Origin: Hyphomicrobiales bacterium
GTDB taxonomy: Bacteria > Pseudomonadota > Alphaproteobacteria > Rhizobiales > Rhizobiaceae
Direction of reading: 5' to 3'
DNA length: 64,000 nucleotides
NCBI GenBank assembly: GCA_003963455.1
Contig: RXJA01000163.1
Span: forward strand, 19,139-83,138
The notes beneath the pieces were generated by a model. The model was not told the origin of the DNA and did no database searches. It worked only from the letters and a program-made list of their open reading frames with translations. Of this stretch, positions 19,951-29,092 are shown in pieces (the stretch's first letter is position 1; every line of letters begins with the position of its first letter). Position numbers and translations under genes: made by a program.

Positions 19951-20653
19951 AGCAATCCGTCATCGTCTCAGGATGGATGTCGAGCATACCGATCAGCTTG
20001 CGCCTGATTTCGGCGATATCCTCGGGCGGCTGCCAGTGCATCAGGAACACGTCCTGTGGTGGGCGCAGATTGGGCTCCGGATTGCGATGGCAGCCGAGGC
20101 ACCATTCCATGCTCAGCGTATGCGCGCGCATGAGAAGCGGCATCTGATCGACCTCGCCATGGCAAGTCTCACAGGCGACGCCTTTGTTGACGTGGATCGC
20201 GTGATTGAAGAACACGAAGTCGGGGACGCTGTTGACGCGTTGCCATCCGATCGGCTTGCCGGCGGCGAGGCTGGCGCGCACCGGCGCCAGCATCGCGGCA
20301 TCGGTGAACAGCTGCGAATGACAGGTCATGCAGACTTCGGTCGCCGGTAGGCCCGCCGACGACGAGGTCTCGACGCCATTGTGGCAGTAGCGGCAGTCGA
20401 TGCCGAGCTGGCCGACATGGTGCTTGTGACTGAAGGGCACCGGCTGCGCCAATGGCTCACCTACTCCCGTTAGCAGGTCCGAACGGGGCAGGATTATCCC
20501 GATCGCGGTGGCGATCAGCAGAAGGGCACAGCTCCCCCACATGACAAAGCGCGCAACGCCATTGGCATTTTTCGAGAAGATCTGCGGCATCCCCTCGCCG
20601 ATTCTGCTGAAGGCATACTCAGAGTTGACGACACCTAACGGTGCGTTCGCCAA
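19934..20653 (-). CDS. actA: Alternative complex III pentaheme cytochrome c subunit ActA
   Basis: Five CxxCH motifs: CRYCH, CMTCH, CETCH, CLGCH, CYVCH; one N-terminal TM. Confidence 0.93.
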   Translation of the reverse strand: MANAPLGVVNSEYAFSRIGEGMPQIFSKNANGVARFVMWGSCALLLIATAIGIILPRSDLLTGVGEPLAQPVPFSHKHHVGQLGIDCRYCHNGVETSSSAGLPATEVCMTCHSQLFTDAAMLAPVRASLAAGKPIGWQRVNSVPDFVFFNHAIHVNKGVACETCHGEVDQMPLLMRAHTLSMEWCLGCHRNPEPNLRPPQDVFLMHWQPPEDIAEIRRKLIGMLDIHPETMTDCYVCHR

Positions 20654-20741
20654 GATGGTTCCGCGCCTATATTGGCATCACGGAATGGTGAGCGTTCCGA
20701 GGACCAGGTCGCCAACTTAATGCGCAACCACAGCCTGCCGC

Positions 20742-23240
20742 ATGCGTTCGCCAGATATCACGATCTGTTTCATGCTGGAAAACGCCATGACCAATATATC
20801 TCTCCACACCGCCCGTGATCCGGTGCCCCGTCGCGGCATCGCCTTCTGGTGGAGGATGCTGGTCGGCCTCCTACTGGTCATCCTCGGCCTGCTGATCGGC
20901 GGGGGCGGTGCCTGGCTGATCGCGCTCGGCGGTTCCTGGTATTACCTTCCGGCCGGCATCGCGCTGCTGATCGCAGGCACTTTGCTGTTGACCGGGAATG
21001 CGGCCGGCGTCTGGCTTTATACGCTGACCTGGCTCGCCACCCTCGTCTGGGCCTATTGGGAAGTCGGATTTGACGGTTGGGCCTTGATGCCGCGCATACT
21101 TGCGCCGACGATCATCCTGATTTTCGTGCTACTCGCTCTGCCGGCTTTTCGGGCCTGGGACCAGCGGATCGGCGCAACAACCGCCTACGTTACAGGCCTG
21201 CTGATTCTCATCCTCGCTGGAGGCGCCGGGGCGTTCGATGCATCTCACATTAGCGCAGCGGCACAGTCCCAGCCGGCGCAGACACCGATCGCGCCAGTTG
21301 CTCCTGCCGCGCCCACGCCGCCCGATGCCACTATCCACGCTGCCGGCAATGACTGGCCCGTCTATGGCGGCTCGGAACTGGGAACGCGTTACTCGCCACT
21401 CAATCAGATCACCGCGGCCAATGCAGGCAAACTGACCAAGGCCTGGTCCTTTCACACGGGCGACATGCCAGATGACGCGACCAAGGATCTCTACTCGCCC
21501 GAAAACACGCCACTGGAAATCGGTGGTCATCTCTACGCCTGCTCGGCCAAGGACATCGTCATCTCCGCCGACGCCCGCAGCGGCAAGGAAGAATGGCGTT
21601 ACGACCCAAAGGTCCCCGACAACGCCATACCCTATGGCGCGAGCTGCCGTGGCGTCGCCTATTTCTCCGTTCCCGGCGCGAAGGCCGATCAGGCCTGCGC
21701 CTCAAGAATCATCTTCGGCACCCTCGACGCCCGGCTGATCGCCATCGACGCCAGGACAGGAAAACCCTGCGCGGATTTCGGCCAACAGGGCATCGTCGAT
21801 CTCAACCAGGGCATAGGCGAGTCGGCGCCGGGCTGGTACTCTGTCACCGCGCCACCAACCATCGTGCGCGGCGTCGCCGTCATCGGCGCGCAGGTCAAGG
21901 ATGGTCAGGCCGAGAATGCACCTTCTGGCGTCGTCCGCGGCTATGACGCCACCACCGGCAAGCTCGCCTGGGCGTGGGACATGGGCCATCCCGACCGTAC
22001 CGGCGCGCCGCCTCAGGGCGACACCTACACGCGCGGCACGCCGAATATGTGGACCGTCGCTGCAGCCGATCCGCAGCTCGGTTATGTCTACCTCCCGCTC
22101 GGCAACGCCGCCGTCGATTATTATGGCGTCGATCGCAAGGATTTCGAAAACGAGTACAACTCGTCCATCGTCGCCATCGACGTCACAACCGGCAAACCGG
22201 TCTGGCACTTCCAGACCGTCCATCACGACCTTTGGGACTATGACCTCGGCTCACAGCCGACTCTCGTCGATTTCCCGACCGTGACCGGCAAGACCCCGGC
22301 CATCATCGTGCCGAGCAAGCAGGGCCAGATCTATGTGCTCGACCGCAAGACCGGCAAGCCGCTCTTCCCTGTTGAGGAGCGAAAAGTGCCCTCGGGCGGT
22401 GTCGAGCCGGACAAGCTCTCGAAGACACAGCCCTATTCCGGCTACGCCCATCTCGATCAGCCGGTGCTCACGGAAAAGGACATGTGGGGCATGAGCCCGC
22501 TGGATCAGCTCTACTGCCGCATCCAATTCCATCGCGCGTATTATCAAGGCGAGTATACGCCACCTACGGTAAACCAGCCGTTCATCGAATACCCAGGCTA
22601 CAATGGCGGCTCGGACTGGGGCAGCGTCGCAGTCGATACCGACAGCGGCGTGCTGGTCGCCAACTACAACGACATGCCGAACTTCAATCAGCTCATTCCG
22701 CGCAAGGAAGCGGACCAGATGGGCTTCAAGCCGATCGACAAAGGTGGCAGTTCGAAGAAAGCCAAGGCCATCGGTGACCCGCAGGCGGGATCGCCATACG
22801 CCATTGCCGTCAATGCGGGCTGGCGCCTGTCCACCGGCCTGCTTTGCTCGAAGCCGCCCTATGGCCACATCCGCGCCATCGATCTAAAGACTGGCAGGAC
22901 CCTGTGGGACGAGCCGCTCGGCAGCGCCGACAAAAATGGACCGTTTGGGCTTCCCTCGATGCTGCCACTCACCATCGGAACGCCGAACAATGGCGGTCCA
23001 CTGGTGACCGCCGGCGGCCTGATCTTCATCGCCGCGACCACCGACAACAAGCTGCGCGCGATCGACATCAAGACCGGTAAGCAGGTGTGGCAGGCCGATC
23101 TACCCGCCGGTGGCCAGACGACGCCGATGACCTACGAGGTCGATGGCAGGCAATATATTGTCATCGCACCTGGCGGCCATCATTTTATGGAAACCAAGGT
23201 CGGCGACGAAGTCATCGCGTATGCGTTGCCTACGGGATGA
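20742..23240 (+). CDS. gcd: Membrane-bound PQQ-dependent (glucose) dehydrogenase
   Basis: About 820 aa; N-terminal TMs then PQQ propeller (NDWPVYGGSELGTRYSPLNQITAANAGKLTKAW...). True start may be one of the internal ATGs (MLENAMTNIS). Confidence 0.92.
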   Translation: MRSPDITICFMLENAMTNISLHTARDPVPRRGIAFWWRMLVGLLLVILGLLIGGGGAWLIALGGSWYYLPAGIALLIAGTLLLTGNAAGVWLYTLTWLATLVWAYWEVGFDGWALMPRILAPTIILIFVLLALPAFRAWDQRIGATTAYVTGLLILILAGGAGAFDASHISAAAQSQPAQTPIAPVAPAAPTPPDATIHAAGNDWPVYGGSELGTRYSPLNQITAANAGKLTKAWSFHTGDMPDDATKDLYSPENTPLEIGGHLYACSAKDIVISADARSGKEEWRYDPKVPDNAIPYGASCRGVAYFSVPGAKADQACASRIIFGTLDARLIAIDARTGKPCADFGQQGIVDLNQGIGESAPGWYSVTAPPTIVRGVAVIGAQVKDGQAENAPSGVVRGYDATTGKLAWAWDMGHPDRTGAPPQGDTYTRGTPNMWTVAAADPQLGYVYLPLGNAAVDYYGVDRKDFENEYNSSIVAIDVTTGKPVWHFQTVHHDLWDYDLGSQPTLVDFPTVTGKTPAIIVPSKQGQIYVLDRKTGKPLFPVEERKVPSGGVEPDKLSKTQPYSGYAHLDQPVLTEKDMWGMSPLDQLYCRIQFHRAYYQGEYTPPTVNQPFIEYPGYNGGSDWGSVAVDTDSGVLVANYNDMPNFNQLIPRKEADQMGFKPIDKGGSSKKAKAIGDPQAGSPYAIAVNAGWRLSTGLLCSKPPYGHIRAIDLKTGRTLWDEPLGSADKNGPFGLPSMLPLTIGTPNNGGPLVTAGGLIFIAATTDNKLRAIDIKTGKQVWQADLPAGGQTTPMTYEVDGRQYIVIAPGGHHFMETKVGDEVIAYALPTG

Positions 23241-23322
23241 GTGGACACCCACCCTGTCGAACGGAGCTTTTTCGCATCCTAGCCGTTCTCTTGGCTCATC
23301 CCGGGCGATCGAGGCAGGATTT

Positions 23323-25032
23323 ATGTACTTCATGGCACTTGCCACCGACTATGACGGCACGCTGGCGCATGACGGGTTGGTCACGGCAAGCACCGTCAAG
23401 GCGCTGGAGAAACTGAAAAAATCGGGGCGCAAGCTCATCCTCGTCACCGGTCGCGAACTGCCCGATCTGAAAGAGGTTTTTCCCGAGTTTCCGCTGTTCG
23501 ACAAGGTCGTCGCGGAAAACGGCGCGTTGGTCTACACGCCGGCCAGCGAGGAAGAACGCACAATATCGCCCTCGCCTTCGCCCGACTTCATCGACAGGCT
23601 CAAGCGGCGCGGCGTGAAGCCGCTTTCGGTCGGTCGCTCGATCGTCGCCACCTGGGAACCGCATCAGGCCACGGTGCTCGACGTCATCAAGAAGCTCGGG
23701 CTGGACCTGGAGATCATCTTCAATAAGGGCGCCGTGATGATCCTGCCCTCTGGCATCGACAAGGCGACCGGGCTGGCGGCGGCGCTGGAAGATCTGAAGC
23801 TCTCCCCACATAATGTCGTTGCCGTAGGCGATGCCGAAAACGACCACGCTTTCCTGAGAGCCTCGGGCTGCAGCGTCGCCGTCGCCAATGCGTTGCCTGC
23901 CGTCAAGGACACGGCCGACCTCGTCACCAAGGAGACGCGCGGCAAGGGCGTCGAGGAACTGATCCGCAAGCTGATCAAGCGCGATCACCTGATTGCGAAA
24001 AAACGCTCGCGCGGCGTGCTGCTTGGAACCTCGCACGGCAAGGATATCTATCTGTCCCCGACCGAGACGGTGCTGATCGCCGGCAGTTCCGGCATCGGCA
24101 AGTCGACTTTGGCCACCGCGCTCAGCGAGCAGCTCGTTGAGAAAGGGCTGCAGTTCTGCATCTTCGATCCGGAAGGCGACTATGACGGGCTGAAGGGCGC
24201 GGTGCCGCTCGGCAATGGCTCGACCGCGCCGAACAAGGAGCAGTTGCTGGAGCTCATCGATAAGCCGGGCAATAACATCGTGGTCAACGGCCTGGCGCTG
24301 AAAGTCGACGAGCGGCCAGATTTCTTCGCCGAACTGCTGCCGGGCCTCGGCAATGTCCGCTACCGCACCGCAAGGCCGCACTGGCTGATCATCGACGAGG
24401 CGCATCATTTGATGCCCAAGCGGCGTGGAGACACACCGGCGGTGCTTTCGATCGAGCTGCCTGGTACGGTGCTGATCACTGTCCATCCGGAAGCGATCTC
24501 TACCGATGCGCTCCGCCTGGTGACGGCGGTGATCGCACTCGGCCCGAAGGCTCAGGGCGTGATTAAGACCTTTTGCAAAGAGACCGGGCTCAAGGCGCCG
24601 AAAGACATCCCGCTCCCCAAGGGTGACCGGGTGCTGTTCTGGCGGCCACACGAAGGCAAGAAGCCGTTCACGGTGAAGGCGAACGAGCCCAGCCAGTCGC
24701 TGAAGCGGCACAGCCGCAAATATGCCGAAGGCGAGCTAGACGAAGTCGGCAGCTTCTATTTCACCGGGCCGAAGAAGGCGATGAATCTGAGAGCCCACAA
24801 CCTCATCATCTTCGCCCAGATGGCGGAAGGCATCGACGACAAGACGTGGGAGTACCACTTGCGTGCCGGCGACTATTCCAAATGGTTTCGCAAGCAGATC
24901 AGAGACAAGGAACTGGCGCGAGAGACGGCCGAGGCCGAGAAGGACGAGACGCTGTCGGCGCAAGAGAGCCGCAAGCTGGTGATCGACGCGGTGCGGCGGC
25001 GCTATACGGCGCCTGCGACGGCGCCGGATTGA
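23323..25032 (+). CDS. HAD-IIB (Cof-like) phosphatase fused to HerA/FtsK-like P-loop ATPase domain
   Basis: Start MYFMALATDYDGTLAHDG (HAD DxDGT), VVAVGDAENDHAFLRASG, then LIAGSSGIGKSTLATALSEQL (Walker A) and WLIIDEAHHLMP (Walker B). Confidence 0.85.
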   Translation: MYFMALATDYDGTLAHDGLVTASTVKALEKLKKSGRKLILVTGRELPDLKEVFPEFPLFDKVVAENGALVYTPASEEERTISPSPSPDFIDRLKRRGVKPLSVGRSIVATWEPHQATVLDVIKKLGLDLEIIFNKGAVMILPSGIDKATGLAAALEDLKLSPHNVVAVGDAENDHAFLRASGCSVAVANALPAVKDTADLVTKETRGKGVEELIRKLIKRDHLIAKKRSRGVLLGTSHGKDIYLSPTETVLIAGSSGIGKSTLATALSEQLVEKGLQFCIFDPEGDYDGLKGAVPLGNGSTAPNKEQLLELIDKPGNNIVVNGLALKVDERPDFFAELLPGLGNVRYRTARPHWLIIDEAHHLMPKRRGDTPAVLSIELPGTVLITVHPEAISTDALRLVTAVIALGPKAQGVIKTFCKETGLKAPKDIPLPKGDRVLFWRPHEGKKPFTVKANEPSQSLKRHSRKYAEGELDEVGSFYFTGPKKAMNLRAHNLIIFAQMAEGIDDKTWEYHLRAGDYSKWFRKQIRDKELARETAEAEKDETLSAQESRKLVIDAVRRRYTAPATAPD

Positions 25033-25247
25033 TGAGCTGGACGAATTTCGCTTACATCAGCAAAGTTTCACGGATTGGCTGGATGGGGCGCCGCGTGGCG
25101 CTGGTGTCAGCAGTGCCGGCCGGCGTGCCCGACCTCTCGACACGACAATCGCCAGGACGCAGTCCCTCACAAAAAAGTGACCTACGACAGACAAGCGGCC
25201 GGTCCGCGCCGGCTAGCGGGAGATCCCACCAAGTAGCCCTTTCGAAA

Positions 25248-25272
25248 GGAACTTTTCGGGAGACGCGCTGTT
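25248..25272 (+). promoter_or_regulatory. Candidate EcfG/RpoE2-type promoter GGAAC-N16-TGTT
   Basis: GGAAC 25248-25252, TGTT 25269-25272; upstream of the HlyD-EmrB operon. Confidence 0.6.
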
Positions 25273-25332
25273 GACCCGAACATACGGTGCGCCGCGTGCA
25301 GCCCAGTCCAGTTCCGATCGAAAGCAATTCCG

Positions 25333-26523
25333 GTGGATACGAACGCTCCCGTCGCCGAACCCGTCGATGAAAGGCCCACACGCCGTCCCGACCGCAGACA
25401 CGCCAAGAGCGCGCCGGCTTCCGGAGCAGACAAGACGGACGCGGAAGCGCACGCAGGATCGGAACCAGACAGAAGCAACCATAAGCAGAGCGGCAATCTG
25501 TTCGGCTCGATCAAACGTCATCCGGTCATCGCTTGCATCGTGCTGCTTTTCGTCCTGTTGATTGCTGCGGGCGCGCTGCTCTGGTGGCTGCATGCGCGAA
25601 ATTACGAATGGACCGATGACGCCTACATCGATGCGCGCACAGTGACTGTCGCCGCCGAGATCGCCGGCCGAATTACGGACGTTTCGGTTACCGACAATCA
25701 GCCCGTCGAGGCAGGGGCCGTGTTGCTTCGCATCGACGACAGCGACTATCAAGCCTCGTTAAAGCAGGCGCAGGCCGGTATCGTGGCGGCGCAGGCCGAG
25801 ATCAACAACGTACAGGCCCAGGCCGAGGCGCAGAACGCCAAGATCGATGCCGCGCAGAAGCAGGTGGCGCAGGCCCAGGCGGCGCTTGAATTCGCTAAGG
25901 CCGAGGATCAGCGCAATCGCGAGCTGCTCGCCAAAGGCACGACGACCCAGCAGCAGGCCGAGCAGGCCGCTTCGACCTTGCGGCAGGACCAGGCTGGGCT
26001 CGACACCGCGACCGCCAACGCGGCTGCGACGACGAGCGAGCTGCAGGTGCTGGAGGCGCAGCGCAAAAGTGCTGAAGCCAAGCTGCAGCAGGCGCGAGCC
26101 ACCGAGGACCAGGCCAAGACGGCGCTCACCCGCACGACGATCGTAGCTCCCCTCGCCGGCCGCGCCACCAACATCACCGCTGCCAAGGGCACGTATGCGC
26201 AGCCCGGACAGGTGCTGATGATGTTCGTGCCGAAGGACATTTGGGTGAAGGCAAACTTCAAGGAGACGCAGCTCGACCTGATGCGGCCCGGACAGCCGGT
26301 CGATATCGCCATCGACGCCTATCCGGACAAGAGCTTCCACGGCCGCGTCGACAGCGTGCAGGCTGGCAGCGGCACCGCCTTCAGCCTTCTGCCGGCCGAA
26401 AACGCCACAGGCAATTTCGTCAAAGTCGTCCAGCGCGTGCCGGTCAAGATCGTCTTCGACAAACCGCCGGACGTCTACCTGGGACCCGGCATGTCCGTCG
26501 TGCCGACGGTCACGGTGCGATGA
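25333..26523 (+). CDS. HlyD/EmrA-type membrane fusion protein
   Basis: TM + YEWTDDAYIDARTVTVAAEIAGRITDVSVTDNQPVEAG lipoyl-like motif + coiled coil; GTG start. Confidence 0.9.
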   Translation: MDTNAPVAEPVDERPTRRPDRRHAKSAPASGADKTDAEAHAGSEPDRSNHKQSGNLFGSIKRHPVIACIVLLFVLLIAAGALLWWLHARNYEWTDDAYIDARTVTVAAEIAGRITDVSVTDNQPVEAGAVLLRIDDSDYQASLKQAQAGIVAAQAEINNVQAQAEAQNAKIDAAQKQVAQAQAALEFAKAEDQRNRELLAKGTTTQQQAEQAASTLRQDQAGLDTATANAAATTSELQVLEAQRKSAEAKLQQARATEDQAKTALTRTTIVAPLAGRATNITAAKGTYAQPGQVLMMFVPKDIWVKANFKETQLDLMRPGQPVDIAIDAYPDKSFHGRVDSVQAGSGTAFSLLPAENATGNFVKVVQRVPVKIVFDKPPDVYLGPGMSVVPTVTVR

Positions 26524-28118
26524 CCGACGCGGCCATAGCCCAAGGCGGCGAAAGCCGCTCCGCGGCCGGCGGCCGCAATCCGTGGCTCATCGCGGTCGTC
26601 GTCTCGATCGCAACCTTCATGCTGGTGCTTGACACCTCGATCGCCAATGTCGCATTGCGAAACATCGCCGGCAGCCTCGCGGCGGGCATGGACGAGAGCA
26701 CCTGGATCATCACCACCTATCTAGTGGCGAATTCCATCATCATCCCGATCAGCGGCTGGCTGGCCGACGTCATTGGCCGCAAGCGCTATTACATGATCTG
26801 CGTCGCCACCTTCACCGGCGCGTCCCTGCTTTGCGGCCTGGCGCCCAACCTCGAAATGCTGATCCTGTTCCGTATCCTCCAGGGCCTGGGCGGCGGCGGC
26901 ATGGCGCCGAGCGAGCAGTCGATCCTCGCAGACACCTTCCCGCCGGAAAAACGCTCGCAGGCCTTCGCACTTTACGGGATCGCCGTCATCGTGGCGCCGA
27001 CAGTCGGGCCGACGATCGGCGGCTGGCTCACCGACCATTTTTCCTGGCATTGGATCTTCTTCATCAACGTGCCGTTCGGCATTCTCTCGCTGGCGCTGGT
27101 GCAATGGCTGGTGACGGAGCCCAAGCTGCTCGAGCGCGAACGCCAGGAAAGGCTGAAAGGCGGCCTCAAGGTCGACTGGATCGGCTTCATCCTCGTGGCG
27201 CTGGCGCTTGGCTGTCTCGAGGTGTTTCTCGATGAAGGCCAGCGCAACGATTGGTTCGCCTCGAGCTTCATCATCACCTTCGCGGTGATCTCCGCCGTCT
27301 CGTTCATGATCCTCATCCCTTGGGAACTGGCCCGCCGTGATCCGATAGTCGACATGCGGCTGCTGTTCACCCGCCAGTTTGGCACCTCCTTCCTGGTTAT
27401 GATGGCGGTCGGCGCGGTGCTCTTCAGCACGACACAGATCATGCCGCAGCTGCAGCAGACTGCTTTCGATTACACCGCGACATTGTCGGGCTTGTCGATG
27501 ATGCCGGGCGGCATCGCAATGCTCATGCTGATGCCGATCTCCGGCATGGCATCCGGCTTCGTGCAGCCGAAATATCTGATCATGATGGGGATGTCGCTGG
27601 TGGCAGTCGGGCTCTGGCATCTGACCTCGCTGGCGCCGGATGCGAGCTTCAACTTCTTTGCTTTCGCCCGCATCTTCCTGATGATCGGCCTGCCCTTCCT
27701 GTTCATTCCGATCTCGACCGCGGCCTATCTCGGCTTACCGGCGTCGAAGACCAATCAGGCTTCCGCCCTGATCAATGTCGCCCGCAACATCGGCGGCAGC
27801 ATCGGTGTGTCTCTGACAAACGCAGTGATCGCTCAGAACGCGCAGATGCATCAGTCCAACCTTGTCGCCAACACCGTGCAGTCGTCATCGGCTTACCAGC
27901 AGACTCTTCGCCAGGTCGGCGAGTATTTCACCGCGCAAGGTTCGCCCGCCATCCAGGCAAAGGCGCAAGCGGTCGGCTGGGTCGCGCAGCTTATCGGCCG
28001 CCAGGCGACGCTGCTCGCCTATGTCGACGTCTTCCGTTACTCGGCGATCGTTACCGCGCTGCTCGTGCCTCTGGCGCTTCTGTTGCGCTCGCCGAAATCC
28101 GGGCAGCCGACGAAATAG
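26520..28118 (+). CDS. DHA2 family MFS multidrug efflux permease (EmrB/QacA)
   Basis: Start ATG at 26520 overlaps EmrA stop (ATGA); 14 TM-like; VLDTSIANVALRNIAGSL. Confidence 0.92.
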   Translation: MTDAAIAQGGESRSAAGGRNPWLIAVVVSIATFMLVLDTSIANVALRNIAGSLAAGMDESTWIITTYLVANSIIIPISGWLADVIGRKRYYMICVATFTGASLLCGLAPNLEMLILFRILQGLGGGGMAPSEQSILADTFPPEKRSQAFALYGIAVIVAPTVGPTIGGWLTDHFSWHWIFFINVPFGILSLALVQWLVTEPKLLERERQERLKGGLKVDWIGFILVALALGCLEVFLDEGQRNDWFASSFIITFAVISAVSFMILIPWELARRDPIVDMRLLFTRQFGTSFLVMMAVGAVLFSTTQIMPQLQQTAFDYTATLSGLSMMPGGIAMLMLMPISGMASGFVQPKYLIMMGMSLVAVGLWHLTSLAPDASFNFFAFARIFLMIGLPFLFIPISTAAYLGLPASKTNQASALINVARNIGGSIGVSLTNAVIAQNAQMHQSNLVANTVQSSSAYQQTLRQVGEYFTAQGSPAIQAKAQAVGWVAQLIGRQATLLAYVDVFRYSAIVTALLVPLALLLRSPKSGQPTK

Positions 28119-28133
28119 GAGAATTGGATCTAG

Positions 28134-28577
28134 ATGAAATCGAAACTGATCGGCAAGACATCCGAACAAAGGACTTTCGTGGTTGTTCTGGACCTCGGCG
28201 AGGAAGCGTTCGCTTCCCTGACCGCCTTCGCCGTCGAGCACGGGATCACCGCCGCTTCGCTGACCGCGATCGGGGCATTCGAGAAGGCGGTGGTCGGCTG
28301 GTTCGATTTCCAATCGAAGTCCTATCGCAAGATCCCTGTCGCGGAGCAGTGCGAAGTGCTGAGCGCGATCGGCGACATAGCCGTCGACGACAATGGCAAG
28401 CCGAGCCTTCACGTCCATGCTGTGCTTGGCCTGAGCGACGGATCGACCCGCGGCGGTCATCTGCTTGAAGGTATCGTTCAACCGACGCTGGAAATCACGG
28501 TACAGGAATCGCCCGGATACCTGCGTCGCAGGAGACGTCCGGAAATAGGAGCGGCGTTGATTGATCTCGACGCCTGA
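28134..28577 (+). CDS. PPC/DUF296 domain DNA-binding-like protein
   Basis: ASLTAIGAFEKAVVGWFDF...PSLHVHAVLGLSDGSTRGGHLLEGIVQPTLEITV. Confidence 0.85.
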   Translation: MKSKLIGKTSEQRTFVVVLDLGEEAFASLTAFAVEHGITAASLTAIGAFEKAVVGWFDFQSKSYRKIPVAEQCEVLSAIGDIAVDDNGKPSLHVHAVLGLSDGSTRGGHLLEGIVQPTLEITVQESPGYLRRRRRPEIGAALIDLDA

Positions 28578-28660
28578 CCGCCTAGGGCTGAGCTAGCGCC
28601 CGCCTCATGCCACCAGGTGGGCGGTGCGAAACCACATTCCGCGTGAAACGTTCAAGCGAC

Positions 28661-29092
28661 ATGGATACATCGGAGATTACTGCCCAGACCATCGCATTAG
28701 GACGCACTGGCGGATGCCTCTGCGGAAAAATTCGTTATCGTGTCACCGCCGACCCACGTGTCCACTACTGCCACTGCGATATGTGCCGACGTGCGACAGG
28801 CAGCGCCTTCGCGGTGCTTGCCTGGGTTTCGTCCGGTTCGGTGTCATGGCTTGGTGAGGCGCCTACGGTGCGTAGATCATCGCCTATCGCCGAGCGAGGT
28901 TTCTGTCAGGCTTGCGGTTCTCCTCTCACCCTCTCCTACGATGCCGACCCAGGTCAAATCGCGCTACATATCGGAACCTTCGACAGGCCCGGGGAGCTCG
29001 AGCCGCACCATAATTACGGCTCCTCGCAACGGCTCGGCTGGGTTTGCTGCGGCATCGACCTGCCTAGCCGGGATACGGAAGAGCGATGGTAG
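28661..29092 (+). CDS. GFA (glutathione-dependent formaldehyde-activating-like) family protein
   Basis: GGCLCGKIRYRVTADPRVHYCHCDMCRRATGSAF...FCQACGSPL. Confidence 0.85.
   Translation: MDTSEITAQTIALGRTGGCLCGKIRYRVTADPRVHYCHCDMCRRATGSAFAVLAWVSSGSVSWLGEAPTVRRSSPIAERGFCQACGSPLTLSYDADPGQIALHIGTFDRPGELEPHHNYGSSQRLGWVCCGIDLPSRDTEERW

Noticed and set aside
20694-20698. GTTCC between gcd and actA as a possible stress promoter for the ACIII operon
   Set aside because: Bases at the -10 position (20674-20675) are GG, not AA; no match.
23296-24711. 471-aa minus-strand ORF opposite the HAD-ATPase
   Set aside because: Shadow ORF; plus strand shows Walker A/B and HAD motifs.
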